DNA of 64,000 nucleotides from Segnochrobactrum spirostomi (GCF_009600605.1 NZ_VWNA01000001.1:1116001-1180000); one strand, 5' to 3'; shown: positions 1 to 9,380, counted from the stretch's first letter. Translations and numbers: made by a program. Notes: generated by a model not told the origin, from the sequence alone.

Positions 1-686
1 CAGCCGCCGAGCGTCGACAGGAGCCGGTGGTAGACCGAACCGAGGGCGGCCTCTTCGAGGCCGAGCCGGTCGCTCGCCCGCACCGCCGCCGCCCCGGCAT
101 CCTCCGGCGCCTCGAAGACATGGAGCGCGAAGCCCTTGAGGCCGGCGATCTCGGGGGTGAGGTCGTGGGTGGCGACGGCCCGCCACGCGGCGTACACCCC
201 CTTGCCCCGCGGTGCCGCCCAGAGCGCCTGCCCCTCGTCAAACTGGCCGGCGGCGAACGCACCGAGCCGTTCGGCGATGAGGCCCGGCCAATCGATGCCG
301 GAGACGGCGGCGGCGAGGTCGGCGACCGTCGGCAGCGCTTGCGGTTCCGGCGTGTCGGTGGCGATCGCCGCCTGCAACACGGCGAGGTCGGCGGGCCGCA
401 GCGCGGCAGGCGCGGCGGCCCAGGCCGCGGCGAGATCGGCCGGCGTGATCGCGCCGGCACTGATCCTGTCGCGGTACCAAGCCCGCGGCATCGTCACCGC
501 GATGCCGGCGGCCCGGGCGAGCCGTGCTGCCGCCTGAGCGAGCGGCTCCCCGGCCTGGCCGAGGAAGGGATTGACCGCGACATTCGCGGCGAGCAGCCAC
601 AGCGGCGGGATCGCCCGCGCCGCCTCGTCGGCCGCTTCACGAACCGCCCGGGTGATCGAGAGCGGCGCATCGAACATGTAGGACAT
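1..686 (-). CDS. dabA: DabA, inorganic carbon transporter subunit (partial, C-terminus beyond window)
   Basis: N-terminal 228 codons of a DUF2309/DabA protein; the rest lies off the left edge. DabA is the cytoplasmic, zinc-containing, carbonic-anhydrase-like subunit of the DAB pump, which accumulates bicarbonate in the cell using a cation gradient through DabB. Family features visible: an early segment [18 protein letters not shown] (about residues 26-43), the AWYRDRI stretch near residue 70, and a [14 protein letters not shown] segment. The zinc ligands of the family are in the missing part and cannot be checked. The ATG at 686 follows a GGAG and lies 19 bp after the dabB stop, so the two form an operon. 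Identification rests on these motifs plus the dabB neighbour. Confidence 0.85.
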   Translation of the reverse strand, partial: MSYMFDAPLSITRAVREAADEAARAIPPLWLLAANVAVNPFLGQAGEPLAQAAARLARAAGIAVTMPRAWYRDRISAGAITPADLAAAWAAAPAALRPADLAVLQAAIATDTPEPQALPTVADLAAAVSGIDWPGLIAERLGAFAAGQFDEGQALWAAPRGKGVYAAWRAVATHDLTPEIAGLKGFALHVFEAPEDAGAAAVRASDRLGLEEAALGSVYHRLLSTLGG

Positions 687-705
687 CGAGGGAGCTCCGG
701 TTCGA

Positions 706-2265
706 TCAGGTGAGGCCACGCGTCGACCAGCCGCCGATCAGCCGGTCGAACACCGCATTGACGTAGAAGCCGTTCGAGAGATGGACGCGGAACCCCGCCG
801 CGGCCGGGTGATCGGCCCACAGGGGGAACATCGCCTGGACGACGGCGACGAGGCCGAAGCTCACGACGACGAGGAGGATCAGCGCATCCTCGAGGGGGCC
901 GGGCGGTGGCGGCGACGGCAGCACGCCCGCGGTGACGGTCGCCGCCGCGGTCTGGAGCGCGAAATAGCCGACGGAGGTCGCCACCGCGTAGAGCGCGGTG
1001 CGGCGGGTCAGCGCCCACGGCGCGGCGTCGGCGAAGCCCTGGGCGAGCATGTAGGCGACGCCGAAGATCAGGATGGCGCCGAGCGCGAGCGCCTGGGGCG
1101 ACTTGTGCTGGAGGCCGAACGCGAGGCCGACGGCGACATAGAGCACCAAAGCCGCGACGAAGGCCCGGCCGACGGCACCGGCATCGGGAATGGCGACCGG
1201 CCCGGGGCGGCGGGTCGCCGCGACGCGTTCCACCGCGCCGCCCGAGGCGAGGAAGGAGTGCGCCTTGTAGAGCGAGTGGGCGACGACGTGCAGGAGCGCG
1301 AGCGGAAACAGCGCGAGCCCGCATTCGAGGATCATGAAGCCCATCTGGGCGATCGTGGACCAGGCGAGCGAGGTCTTGACCGCCGGCTGGGTCAGCATCA
1401 CGAGGCTGCCGAACAGGGCCGTGAAGCCGCCGACCATGACGAGCCCGGCGAGCGTCGCCGGCGACAGCAGCATCACGTCGGCGAAGCGGATGATGAGGAA
1501 GCCGCCCGCATTGACGACGCCGGCATGGAGCAGGGCCGAGACGGGCGTCGGCGCTTCCATCACCTCGGTCAGCCAGCCGTGGGTCGGGAACTGCGCGGAC
1601 TTGAGGCCCGCCGCCACCGCGAGGAAGGCGGCCGCCGCGACCGCCGCGCCGCCGCCCTGCCCTTCGCGGGCGGCGGCGAGCATGGCGCCGATGTCGGTCG
1701 TGCCGTAGGCGTGGATCAGAAGGCCCACCGCGAGAGCGAGGGCGACGTCGCCGGCGCGGGCGACGAGGAATTTCTTGCGCGCGGCCCGGCGTGCGGCGAC
1801 GCGGCCGGGATAGAACAGGAGAAGCCGGTGCAGGAAGAGGCTCGTCGCGATCCAGGCGCCGAGAAGCTGCACGACGTTGCCCGCGGTGACGAGGAGAAGG
1901 ACCGCGGCGAGCGTCAGGCAGAGGTTCCCCAGGAACGGTCCCTGCCGCGCCTCACCGTCGAGATAGGTCCCGGCGAACCGCACCACGATCCAGCCGATGA
2001 AGGCGACGAGGAGGAGCATCGTCAGGCTGACGATGTCGGCCCGCACCGAGAGGCCGACACCCCAGAACCCGAGAAGCGGGCTCGCCCCGGACCCGGTGAC
2101 GAAGAGGCCGACGATGGCCGCCAGCGCGAGGGCGAGCGTGACGAGCGTCGCCACCTCGGCGATCTTCGGGCTTCGCTTCGGCCGCGGCGCGGGATCGGCG
2201 AAGCAGGGGATCGCGGCGATGAGGAGCGGGATCGGCGCCAGCAAGGGCAGGATGTGGATCGGCAC
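706..2265 (-). CDS. dabB: DabB, proton-conducting membrane subunit of the inorganic carbon pump (NuoL-like)
   Basis: 519-residue polytopic membrane protein of the NADH-quinone oxidoreductase subunit L / Mrp antiporter family. The conserved channel region [12 protein letters not shown]...[13 protein letters not shown] lies at about residues 221-249, with many hydrophobic helices around it. Paired with dabA immediately downstream, it is the DabB subunit that couples cation flow to bicarbonate accumulation rather than a complex I subunit; no nuo gene is nearby. The start is GTG at 2265, preceded by an AAGGGGA ribosome-binding site. The gene is transcribed divergently from a LysR regulator across about 105 bp. 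An alternative label in databases is NADH dehydrogenase subunit 5 family protein. Confidence 0.85.
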   Translation of the reverse strand: MPIHILPLLAPIPLLIAAIPCFADPAPRPKRSPKIAEVATLVTLALALAAIVGLFVTGSGASPLLGFWGVGLSVRADIVSLTMLLLVAFIGWIVVRFAGTYLDGEARQGPFLGNLCLTLAAVLLLVTAGNVVQLLGAWIATSLFLHRLLLFYPGRVAARRAARKKFLVARAGDVALALAVGLLIHAYGTTDIGAMLAAAREGQGGGAAVAAAAFLAVAAGLKSAQFPTHGWLTEVMEAPTPVSALLHAGVVNAGGFLIIRFADVMLLSPATLAGLVMVGGFTALFGSLVMLTQPAVKTSLAWSTIAQMGFMILECGLALFPLALLHVVAHSLYKAHSFLASGGAVERVAATRRPGPVAIPDAGAVGRAFVAALVLYVAVGLAFGLQHKSPQALALGAILIFGVAYMLAQGFADAAPWALTRRTALYAVATSVGYFALQTAAATVTAGVLPSPPPPGPLEDALILLVVVSFGLVAVVQAMFPLWADHPAAAGFRVHLSNGFYVNAVFDRLIGGWSTRGLT

Positions 2266-2345
2266 GGGCTTTCCCCTTCGACGAACCTCGGTCGAAGGGC
2301 TTCGTAGCCAAGCGCGTTCGCTTATAAAAATTCATTGTTTAGGAG

Positions 2346-2372
2346 ATATCGTTCGCTTTAAGAGAACGATAT
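2346..2372. promoter_or_regulatory. Perfect 9-bp inverted repeat overlapping the lysR start codon
   Basis: Arms ATATCGTTC (2346-2354) and GAACGATAT (2364-2372) are separated by 9 bases. The right arm contains the first two bases of the lysR ATG. The dyad lies between the divergent dabB and lysR genes, as expected for a LysR-type operator with autoregulation. In lysR mRNA it could also fold over the start codon. Seen directly; function inferred. Confidence 0.55.
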
Positions 2373-3264
2373 GGCCGAGCTCAACTACAACCACCTGCGC
2401 TATTTCTGGGCCGTCGCCCACGAGGGCAGCCTGACGCGGGCGGCCGAGCGGCTGCATCTCTCCCAATCGGCGCTGTCAGTGCAGATCCAGAAGCTCGAGG
2501 CGCGCATCGGCCATCCCCTGTTCGAGCGCACCGGCAAGAAGCTCGTCCTCACCGAGGCCGGCCGCATCGCGCTCGATTATGCCGACACCGTCTTCAAGGC
2601 CGGCGACGAGCTCGTCAGCACGCTCCAAGGCCGGCCGGTCGCGCGCCGCCAGGTTCTCCGGGTCGGCGCGCTGCCGACTTTGTCGCGCAATTTCCAGCTC
2701 GAGTTCCTGCGCCCCCTCGTCGGCCGCCCGGACGTCGAGCTCGTGCTGCGCTCGGGCAACATGCGCGATCTCCTCGCCCAGATCGAAGCCCACGCCATCG
2801 ACGTGGTGCTGTCGAACGGCGCGGCCCCGCGGGACGCGCGCTCGGCGCTGCGCAACCACCTGATCGACGAACAGCCCGTCAGCCTGGTCGGCCGTCCGCG
2901 CGCGGACGGGCGGCCGTTCCGCTTCCCCGAGGACCTGAAGACCGAGCCGGTCCTGTTGCCGAGCCTCGACAGCGCGATCCGCGTCGCCTTCGACCACGTC
3001 CTCGATCTCGCCGGCGTCCGGCCCGTGATCCTCGCCGAGGTCGACGACATGGCGATGCTCCGCCTCCTCGCCCGCGAACGGGAGGGCGTCGCGCTGGTGC
3101 CGCCGATCGTCGTGCGCGACGAGCTCGATTCCGGCGTCCTGGTCGAGCATTGCCGCATTCCCGACGTGACCGAGACGTTCTACGCCATCGTCCAGACCCG
3201 GCGCTTTCCGAACCCGCTGCTCGCCGAGCTCCTGCCGCGCAGCCCCCGCTTGACGCCGGATTGA
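2371..3264 (+). CDS. LysR family transcriptional regulator (NhaR-like), probable dabBA regulator
   Basis: 297 residues, normal LysR length. The N-terminal winged helix-turn-helix spans about residues 5-65, with the typical RAAERLHLSQSALSVQIQKLE helix pair; a substrate-binding effector domain covers about 90-290. The N-terminus (NYNHLRYFWAVA) resembles the NhaR branch. The gene is divergent from dabBA with a dyad covering its own start codon, which suggests control of the bicarbonate pump plus autoregulation. The AGGAG at 2341-2345 is too far from the ATG to be an ordinary ribosome-binding site; the closer AAGAGA is a weak match. The effector is unknown. Confidence 0.85.
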   Translation: MAELNYNHLRYFWAVAHEGSLTRAAERLHLSQSALSVQIQKLEARIGHPLFERTGKKLVLTEAGRIALDYADTVFKAGDELVSTLQGRPVARRQVLRVGALPTLSRNFQLEFLRPLVGRPDVELVLRSGNMRDLLAQIEAHAIDVVLSNGAAPRDARSALRNHLIDEQPVSLVGRPRADGRPFRFPEDLKTEPVLLPSLDSAIRVAFDHVLDLAGVRPVILAEVDDMAMLRLLAREREGVALVPPIVVRDELDSGVLVEHCRIPDVTETFYAIVQTRRFPNPLLAELLPRSPRLTPD

Positions 3265-3389
3265 ACGGCGGCGCCTCGCGATGACAACGGCCCCACCTTG
3301 ATTTCTTCGCCGTGCGGCGGGATGCAGGGACGAGAGGCGCGCGCCGCCTGCGCAGCGTCCCGACCGCCCTCCCTGAGCCGGATCCGCCG

Positions 3390-4007
3390 ATGTCCTACCT
3401 GCCGCAATTGCTCACCCTCGCCGCCGTGCTTCTGCTCGCCTGCATCAGCCCGGGGCCGGACTTCATCGCGGTCACCTCGCATGCGCTGGCGAGCCGGCGG
3501 CGCGGCCTCGGGGTCGCGCTCGGCGTCGCGGCGGCCTGCGTGGTGTGGGCCTCGCTCGCGATGTTCGGGCTCGGCGTCCTCCTCGTGCGCATCTCGTGGC
3601 TCTACGAGGCGATCCGCGTCGTCGGCGCGCTCTATCTGATTTATCTCGGCGCCAAGCTCCTGCTCTCGGCGCGGAAATCCTACGGCGCCCTCACCGTCGA
3701 AGCGGTCGAGGGCGACACCCGCTTCGCGCCGCGCATCGGTCTCCTCGTCGGCCTGACCAACCCGAAATCGGCGGCCTTCTTCGGCAGCCTGTTCGTCACC
3801 GTGCTGCCGGTCGGCGCCCCGCTCTGGGTGCAGGGGGCGACGCTCGCCATCGTCGCCTTGGTCGCCGGCGGCTGGTTCACCCTCGTCGCCTACATGTTCT
3901 CGGCCAAGCGGGTGCGCAGCCTCTATGCCCGGGTGCGCCGCCCCATCGACGCCGTGATGGGCGCGATCCTGGTCGGGCTCGGCGTCCACCTCGCGGCGAG
4001 CCGCTGA
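3390..4007 (+). CDS. LysE/RhtB family amino-acid exporter
   Basis: 205 residues with about six hydrophobic segments, the usual size for LysE/RhtB efflux proteins of the inner membrane. The family motif SPGPDF lies at about residues 20-25, followed by the basic-small stretch that normally follows it, and GLTNPK..AFFGSLF lies near the middle. The ATG at 3390 was chosen because it begins directly at the first membrane helix; the in-frame upstream extension is proline- and arginine-rich and does not look coding. It follows the LysR gene on the same strand after 125 bp. The substrate cannot be read from sequence. Confidence 0.85.
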   Translation: MSYLPQLLTLAAVLLLACISPGPDFIAVTSHALASRRRGLGVALGVAAACVVWASLAMFGLGVLLVRISWLYEAIRVVGALYLIYLGAKLLLSARKSYGALTVEAVEGDTRFAPRIGLLVGLTNPKSAAFFGSLFVTVLPVGAPLWVQGATLAIVALVAGGWFTLVAYMFSAKRVRSLYARVRRPIDAVMGAILVGLGVHLAASR

Positions 4008-4181
4008 CGGGACGCCGCGCCGGCGTCGCCTCCTGACAGGACGATGTCGGCAGGCGCTCTCGCCGGGGCGCGCGAGAGATGACAGGGTGGGACACCGAAA
4101 CCCGGCCGGTGCGTTTCACACGCCACGGCCGATCCCAGCGCACTCTCCCGCCCGCCCGAACTCCCAGCCTGCGAGCCCGCC

Positions 4182-5087
4182 TTGGTCCGTTCCCGCTCCT
4201 ATCTCGTCGGTGTCGCGCTGGTGACGATGGCCACGCTCATGTGGAGCTCGGCCGGGCTCTTCATGCGCTCCCTCGATCTCGACCTCGCCACCATCCAGGT
4301 CTGGCGCGCGCTGTTCGGTGCCCTCTCGCTGTTTCTCATCATCCTCGGCGAGCACGGCCGCAGGGCGCCGCAGGCGATCGCCTCGATCGGCCGGATCGGC
4401 TTCCTCGTCGCCGTGCCGCTCTCCGCCGTGTCGATGCTCGCCTTCGTGGTGGCGCTCAAGCTCACGACCGTCGCCAACGTCATGATCGTCTACGCGACGG
4501 TGCCGTTCCTCGCCGCGGGCGTCGCCTTCGTCTGGGTGCGGGAGCGCCCGGAACGGCGAGTCGTCATCGCGAGTTGCATCGCGCTCGCCGGCGTCGTGGT
4601 GATGGCGGGCGGCGCTGCCAAGGGCGAGGATATCGCTGGCAGCTTCGCTTCGTTCGTGATGACCGCGACCTTCGCCGTCTTGGTCGTCATGGCGCGGCGC
4701 TATCGCGGCATGCCGATGGCGCCGATCAACGCGGTCGGCGGTCTCCTCTGCGCCGCCATGGCGTGGCCCTTCGCCGGCGTGCAGGGGCTTCCGAACCTGC
4801 ATGATCTGGTGATCCTCGCCGCCTTCGGCTCGATCACCACCGGCCTCGCCTATCTTCTTTTCCTGACCGGCAGCCGCCGCATGCCCTCCAGCGAGGCCGG
4901 GCTGATCGCCCTCCTCGACGTGATCCTGGGACCGACCTGGGTCTGGCTCGCCTTCGGAGAACGGCCGAGCCTGCTCGCGCTCGTCGGCGGCGCGCTCGTG
5001 CTGGGCGCGCTCGTCTGGTATCTCGCCCGCGGCCTGTTCGCCGCCCCGGTCGGTGGGCGTCAGGCCGCGCAAGACGGTGGGCTCTGA
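4182..5087 (+). CDS. DMT superfamily transporter with two EamA domains
   Basis: 301 residues with about ten hydrophobic helices arranged as two EamA repeats (roughly residues 8-140 and 155-285), typical of drug/metabolite transporters in the inner membrane. The first repeat contains WSSAGLFMRSL; the second contains LLDVILGPTWVWLAFGE, a common EamA ending. The likely start is TTG at 4182, because the next ATG in frame would remove most of the first helix; this start is uncertain. The gene converges on trmJ and lies 174 bp after the LysE gene. The substrate is unknown. Confidence 0.8.
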   Translation: MVRSRSYLVGVALVTMATLMWSSAGLFMRSLDLDLATIQVWRALFGALSLFLIILGEHGRRAPQAIASIGRIGFLVAVPLSAVSMLAFVVALKLTTVANVMIVYATVPFLAAGVAFVWVRERPERRVVIASCIALAGVVVMAGGAAKGEDIAGSFASFVMTATFAVLVVMARRYRGMPMAPINAVGGLLCAAMAWPFAGVQGLPNLHDLVILAAFGSITTGLAYLLFLTGSRRMPSSEAGLIALLDVILGPTWVWLAFGERPSLLALVGGALVLGALVWYLARGLFAAPVGGRQAAQDGGL

Positions 5088-5136
5088 CGGCAGGTTCTGA
5101 GGCGCGCTGCGCCGGCCGCGCCGACGGCCCTTTCGA

Positions 5137-5979
5137 TCAGCCCTCGCTCGGCGTCTCCGGCGGAGCGCTCGGCATGACCCCTCTGCGCTTCGGCGGCGTC
5201 CGGGCCGGGCCGCGCTGCCGCGTCGGCCGGGTCGAGCGGCCTTCGAGCGCGGCGACGACGCCGCGCAGCGTCCGCACCTCCTGTGACGTCAGCGCCATCT
5301 TCTGGAAGATGCCGCGCAACGCCCGCACCATCACCGGCCGCTTCTCGACCGGGCGGAAATAGGACGCGTCGTCGAGCGAGCCCTCGATGTGCTCCATCAG
5401 GCCGAGGAGCTCCTCCTTGCTCGCCGTGCCGGAGGATTCGTAGGCCGCGAAGGGCAGCGCCCCGCCGGTCGCGAGCCGCCGCCATTCATAGGCGACGATC
5501 AGAACCGCCTGGGCGATGTTGAGGGAGGAGAAGCGCGGATCGACCGGCAGGGTCAGGATGGCGTCCGACAGTGCCACCTCGTCGTTGTCGAGCCCGACCC
5601 GTTCGCGCCCGAACAGGATCGCCGTGCGGGTGCCGGCGCGGCCGGCGACGGCGGTGCGCCCCGCCGCCTCCTCAGGCCCGACGACCGGCTTCGCCATGTC
5701 ACGCGAGCGGGCGGTCGTCGCGAACACGAGCCCGCAATCGGCGATCGCCGCCTCGAGGGTGTCGAAAACGCGGATCGATTCGAGCACCAGTTCCGAGCGG
5801 GACGCCGCGGCGAGCCCGCGCTCGTTCGGCCAGCCGTCGCGCGGGGCGACCAGCCGAAGCTCGGGCAGGCCGAAATTCGCCATGGCGCGGATCGCCGTGC
5901 CGATATTCTCGGCGAGTTGGATCTCCACCAGGACGACGACGGGCGGCGGAAGCAGGGAAAGATCGGATTTTTCGGTCAT
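5137..5979 (-). CDS. trmJ: RNA methyltransferase, TrmH/SpoU family (TrmJ-like, tRNA Xm32)
   Basis: 280-residue SPOUT methyltransferase. Motif 1 is NIGTAIRAMANFG (25-37), motif 2 is FGRERVGL (123-130), and motif 3 is SSLNIAQAV (151-159). Together these make the trefoil-knot S-adenosylmethionine site. The layout and a long C-terminal extension match TrmJ, which 2'-O-methylates position 32 in tRNA. The last 35 residues are Arg/Pro-rich and probably disordered. It is divergent from ansP across a 238-bp gap. TrmJ is the best guess; another TrmH-group enzyme with a different RNA target cannot be excluded. Confidence 0.85.
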   Translation of the reverse strand: MTEKSDLSLLPPPVVVLVEIQLAENIGTAIRAMANFGLPELRLVAPRDGWPNERGLAAASRSELVLESIRVFDTLEAAIADCGLVFATTARSRDMAKPVVGPEEAAGRTAVAGRAGTRTAILFGRERVGLDNDEVALSDAILTLPVDPRFSSLNIAQAVLIVAYEWRRLATGGALPFAAYESSGTASKEELLGLMEHIEGSLDDASYFRPVEKRPVMVRALRGIFQKMALTSQEVRTLRGVVAALEGRSTRPTRQRGPARTPPKRRGVMPSAPPETPSEG

Positions 5980-6113
5980 GGCTCGCGGTTCGGATCGGTC
6001 CCGGCGGCGGCGCGGGCGGGCCGGCCGGGCGTGTCGTCCAGGCTAAAGCCACCCCGCGACCGATTTGTCCACTCACACCGACCACAAAAGCACGCCCGTT
6101 CCAAGAAAAAGGC

Positions 6114-6125
6114 TTGGCGCGCCAA
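6114..6125. repeat. 12-bp perfect palindrome upstream of the asparagine permease gene
   Basis: TTGGCGCGCCAA lies in the 238-bp divergent region between trmJ and ansP, 92 bp before the ansP start. It could be an operator for a dimeric repressor, but no cognate regulator is adjacent. Confidence 0.3.
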
Positions 6126-6217
6126 AGGCTCCTCCCCATGCTGGCGGTGTTGTGTACGCGAGGTCGCCGACTGGGGGCGCGCTCGGCGGTGGTGCTTACG
6201 AGGCTTGGGGGAATTTG

Positions 6218-7756
6218 ATGACTGTTTCCACGAACGGCGTTCCGGCGTCCTCCAACGCCGACGGCTCGCTCAGCCCGGACGAGAATGTCGACGTCAGCGC
6301 CTTCGACAAGAAGGCTTGGCTCGCCTCCCACGATCACGGGCTGCATCACGGGCTGAGCCGCCGCCAGGTGCAGATGATCGCGATCGGCGGCGCCATCGGC
6401 ACCGGCCTCTTCCTCGGCGCCGGCGCGCGGCTTCAGCAGACCGGCCCGTCGCTCGCCATCGTCTATCTCGTCTGCGGCGTGTTCGCGTTCCTGATCCTGC
6501 GGGCCCTCGGCGAGCTCGTCATGCATCGCCCGAGCAGCGGCAGCTTCGTCTCCTATGCTCGCGAATTCCTTGGCGAAGGCGCGTCCTATGTCGCCGGCTG
6601 GCTCTATTTCCTGAATTGGGCGATGGCCGGCATCGTCGATATCACCGCCGTCGCCCTCTACATGCATTATTGGAGCGCCTTCGGTGAGGTACCCCAATGG
6701 GTGTTCGCCCTCATCGCGATGTGCCTCGTCACGGCCCTCAATCTCATCAACGTCAAATATTTCGGCGAGATGGAATTCTGGTTCGCGGTGGTGAAGGTCG
6801 GCGCGCTGAGCCTTTTCCTCATCGTCGGCACGGTGCTCCTCAGCCTCGGCATCGGGCTCGAGGGCTATCACACCGGCTTCACGCTCATCACCAACCACGG
6901 CGGCTTCTTCCCCCACGGCATGCTGCCGGCGCTGGTGCTGGTTCAGGGCGTGGTGTTCGCCTATGCCGGCGTCGAGCTCATCGGCATCGCCGCCGGCGAG
7001 TGCAAGGACGTCCGCACCGTGCTGCCGAAGGCGGTCAACGGCGTGATCTGGCGCATCGCGCTGTTCTATGTCGGCTCCGTCATCCTGCTCGTCTGCCTGC
7101 TGCCGTGGAGCGCCTACAGCGGTTCGGAGAGCCCGTTCGTCACCTTGTTCAAGGCGCTCGGCGTGCCCGGCATCGGCTCGGCCATGAATGTCGTGGTGCT
7201 GACCGCGGCACTGTCGAGCCTCAATTCCGGGCTCTATTCGACCGGCCGGGTGCTGCGTTCCCTCGCCATGGGCGGCTCGGCCCCGCCGGTGCTCGCCAAG
7301 CTCAACGCCCATTCCGTGCCGTTCGCCGGCATCATGGTGACGGTCTCGATCTACGCCATCGGCGTCGTGCTCAATTATCTCGTCCCGGCGAGCGTGTTCG
7401 AGCTCGTCATCAACATCGCCTCGCTCGGCATCCTGTCGACCTGGGCCTTCATCCTGGTCTGCCAGCTCCGCCTGCGGGCGGCGATCAAGCGCGGCGAGGC
7501 GGAGCCCGTCTCCTTCCGCATGCCGGGCGCCCCCTTCACCACCTGGATCACCCTCGCCTTCCTCGCCGGCGTGCTCGTGCTGATGGCGTTCGATTATCCC
7601 CACGGAACCTTCACCGTGGCGTCGATCCCGGTGCTCGCCATCCTCCTCTATGTCGGCTGGCACCTCCTCAAGCGGGTCCACCCGATGAACCCGACCATCC
7701 CGTCCGCCGTGCTGACCCAGCGCGTCCTCGGCGGCGGCGAGGGCAAGGCGAGCTGA
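6218..7756 (+). CDS. ansP: L-asparagine permease, amino acid-polyamine-organocation family
   Basis: 512 residues, 12 predicted transmembrane helices. An N-terminal soluble segment ends in the SRRQVQMIAIGGAIGTGLFL signature of the APC family. Long stretches match my memory of E. coli AnsP, for example HRPSSGSFVSYAREFLGE, NWAMAGIVDITAVALYMHYW, and LTAALSSLNSGLYSTGR. It is likely to import asparagine by proton symport across the inner membrane. The ATG at 6218 has a GGGGGA just upstream; longer in-frame starts add non-conserved sequence. The stop codon lies inside a 15-bp tandem repeat (see repeat entry). A related GABA or aromatic permease assignment is possible but less likely. Confidence 0.85.
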   Translation: MTVSTNGVPASSNADGSLSPDENVDVSAFDKKAWLASHDHGLHHGLSRRQVQMIAIGGAIGTGLFLGAGARLQQTGPSLAIVYLVCGVFAFLILRALGELVMHRPSSGSFVSYAREFLGEGASYVAGWLYFLNWAMAGIVDITAVALYMHYWSAFGEVPQWVFALIAMCLVTALNLINVKYFGEMEFWFAVVKVGALSLFLIVGTVLLSLGIGLEGYHTGFTLITNHGGFFPHGMLPALVLVQGVVFAYAGVELIGIAAGECKDVRTVLPKAVNGVIWRIALFYVGSVILLVCLLPWSAYSGSESPFVTLFKALGVPGIGSAMNVVVLTAALSSLNSGLYSTGRVLRSLAMGGSAPPVLAKLNAHSVPFAGIMVTVSIYAIGVVLNYLVPASVFELVINIASLGILSTWAFILVCQLRLRAAIKRGEAEPVSFRMPGAPFTTWITLAFLAGVLVLMAFDYPHGTFTVASIPVLAILLYVGWHLLKRVHPMNPTIPSAVLTQRVLGGGEGKAS

Positions 7757-7816
7757 GGCAAGGCCGGCTGAGGCAAGGCGGGGTGAGGCAAGCGTGATCG
7801 AAGCAAGCCGGGTCGA
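7742..7816 (+). repeat. Five 15-bp tandem repeats spanning the ansP stop codon
   Basis: Units start at 7742, 7757, 7772, 7787 and 7802. The first three read GGCAAGGC-3-5 variable bases-TGA; the last two are decayed. The period is five codons, so each of the first three units encodes Gly-Lys-Ala-Ser/Gly-stop, and the first supplies the real stop of ansP. It appears to be a slippage-type duplication of the gene's end. Confidence 0.85.
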
Positions 7817-7972
7817 GGCTTATTGCGTCCGCCCCGACCTTTGCCCCTGCCCGCCGAGAGTGCTATAGCCCCGCCTTGACGAGCGGCGGGCTCAGCGAGC
7901 CCGCGCCCGGCACCTCCCTGCCGCGCAGCGCGCACCATCCGTCCCGACATTCCTCCCGAGAGGCCATCGCCC

Positions 7973-9190
7973 ATGTCCAAGATCAAGGTCGCCAACCCGG
8001 TCGTCGAACTCGACGGCGACGAGATGACCCGCATCATCTGGCAGCACATCAAGGACAAGCTGATCCACCCCTACCTCGACGTGCCGCTCGAATATTACGA
8101 TCTCGGCATCGAGCACCGCGACGCCACCAACGACAAGGTGACGGTGGACGCGGCGGAAGCGATCAAGCGGGTCGGCGTCGGCGTGAAGTGCGCCACCATC
8201 ACACCCGACGAGGCGCGGGTGAAGGAATTCGGCCTCAAGGAGATGTGGAAGTCCCCGAACGGCACGATCCGCAACATCCTCGGCGGCGTGATCTTCCGCG
8301 AGCCGATCATCTGCCGCAACGTGCCGCGCCTCGTACCCGGCTGGACCCAGCCGATCGTCGTCGGCCGCCACGCCTTCGGCGACCAGTACAAGGCGACCGA
8401 CTTCAAGGTGCCGGGCAAGGGCAAGCTCACCCTCACCTTCGTCGGCGAGGACGGCACCAAGATCGAGCGGGAGGTGTTCAACTTCCCCGGCTCCGGCGTC
8501 GCGCTCGCGATGTACAACCTCGACGATTCGATCCGCGACTTCGCCCGCGCCTCGCTCAATTACGGCCTGCAGCGCAAGTACCCGGTTTATCTCTCGACCA
8601 AGAACACCATCCTCAAGGCCTATGACGGCCGCTTCAAGGATCTGTTCCAGGAGATCTACGACGCCGAGTTCGCCGAGGCGTTCAAGGCGGCCGGCATCCA
8701 TTACGAGCACCGCCTGATCGACGACATGGTGGCGTCGAGCCTGAAGTGGTCGGGCGGCTATGTCTGGGCCTGCAAGAACTATGACGGCGACGTCCAGTCC
8801 GACACCGTCGCCCAGGGCTACGGCTCGCTCGGCCTGATGACCTCCGTGCTGATGACGCCGGACGGCAAGACCGTCGAGGCCGAGGCGGCCCACGGCACGG
8901 TGACCCGCCACTACCGCCAGCACCAGCGCGGCGAGGAGACCTCGACCAACTCGATGGCCTCGATCTTCGCCTGGACCCGCGGCCTCCTGCACCGCGCCAA
9001 GCTCGACGACAACGCCGATCTGAAGCGCTTCGCCGAGACCCTGGAAGCGGTGTGCGTCGAGACCGTCGAGGCCGGCGCGATGACCAAGGACCTCGCCCTC
9101 CTCGTCGGCGACACCCAGTCGTGGCTCTCCACGACGGGCTTCCTCGAAAAGATCGCCCAGAACCTCGAAGCCAAGATGTCCGCTTGGTGA
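7973..9190 (+). CDS. icd: NADP-dependent isocitrate dehydrogenase
   Basis: 405 residues. It oxidatively decarboxylates isocitrate to 2-oxoglutarate in the cytoplasm and makes NADPH. It belongs to the eukaryotic-like type II subfamily common in alphaproteobacteria, shown by the [20 protein letters not shown] start, the KSPNGTIRN substrate loop at about residues 93-101, and [16 protein letters not shown] with the metal-binding aspartates in the middle. [11 protein letters not shown] (about residues 304-314) is part of the NADP site. The ATG at 7973 is the family start. A strong intrinsic terminator follows at 9258-9285, so the gene is probably monocistronic. Confidence 0.97.
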   Translation: MSKIKVANPVVELDGDEMTRIIWQHIKDKLIHPYLDVPLEYYDLGIEHRDATNDKVTVDAAEAIKRVGVGVKCATITPDEARVKEFGLKEMWKSPNGTIRNILGGVIFREPIICRNVPRLVPGWTQPIVVGRHAFGDQYKATDFKVPGKGKLTLTFVGEDGTKIEREVFNFPGSGVALAMYNLDDSIRDFARASLNYGLQRKYPVYLSTKNTILKAYDGRFKDLFQEIYDAEFAEAFKAAGIHYEHRLIDDMVASSLKWSGGYVWACKNYDGDVQSDTVAQGYGSLGLMTSVLMTPDGKTVEAEAAHGTVTRHYRQHQRGEETSTNSMASIFAWTRGLLHRAKLDDNADLKRFAETLEAVCVETVEAGAMTKDLALLVGDTQSWLSTTGFLEKIAQNLEAKMSAW

Positions 9191-9257
9191 GACCGATGAC
9201 GGCCGATCCCCGGATCGTCTGATCCGATCGACTGCCCGGCACCAACGGCCGAGACCG

Positions 9258-9285
9258 AAGCCCTCCCCTGCGGGAGGGCTTTTTC
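9258..9285 (+). terminator. Intrinsic terminator of icd
   Basis: Perfect 10-bp stem AAGCCCTCCC (9258-9267) / GGGAGGGCTT (9272-9281) with a 4-base loop, followed by a T-rich run. It lies 67 bp after the icd stop. Confidence 0.9.
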
Positions 9286-9354
9286 TTTGTGCACCCGACC
9301 CCACACTTTCCCGGCCGAACCGCCTCGTTCCGCAACGGCAATTTAACCATTGCG

Positions 9355-9369
9355 GAACACAACTAGAAC
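9355..9369. promoter_or_regulatory. SOS (LexA) box, exact alphaproteobacterial consensus
   Basis: GAAC at 9355-9358, seven bases, then GAAC at 9366-9369. This is exactly the GAAC-N7-GAAC (GTTC-N7-GTTC) direct-repeat box known for LexA in alphaproteobacteria. It lies 60 bp upstream of the lexA start, in the promoter region, which indicates autoregulation. Confidence 0.9.
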
Positions 9370-9380
9370 GGATAGCGTTT

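Noticed and set aside
706-2265. dabB considered as nuoL of complex I or an Mrp antiporter subunit
   Set aside because: No nuo or mrp genes nearby and the next gene is DabA, which fixes the assignment.
5699-7681. A 660-codon open frame on the minus strand across trmJ and ansP
   Set aside because: Highly charged, repetitive Glu/Arg/Gly composition typical of an antisense frame in GC-rich DNA; it lies opposite the well-supported ansP.
7742-7816. Tandem 15-bp units considered as a CRISPR array
   Set aside because: Units are too short, contiguous without spacers, and no cas gene is present.
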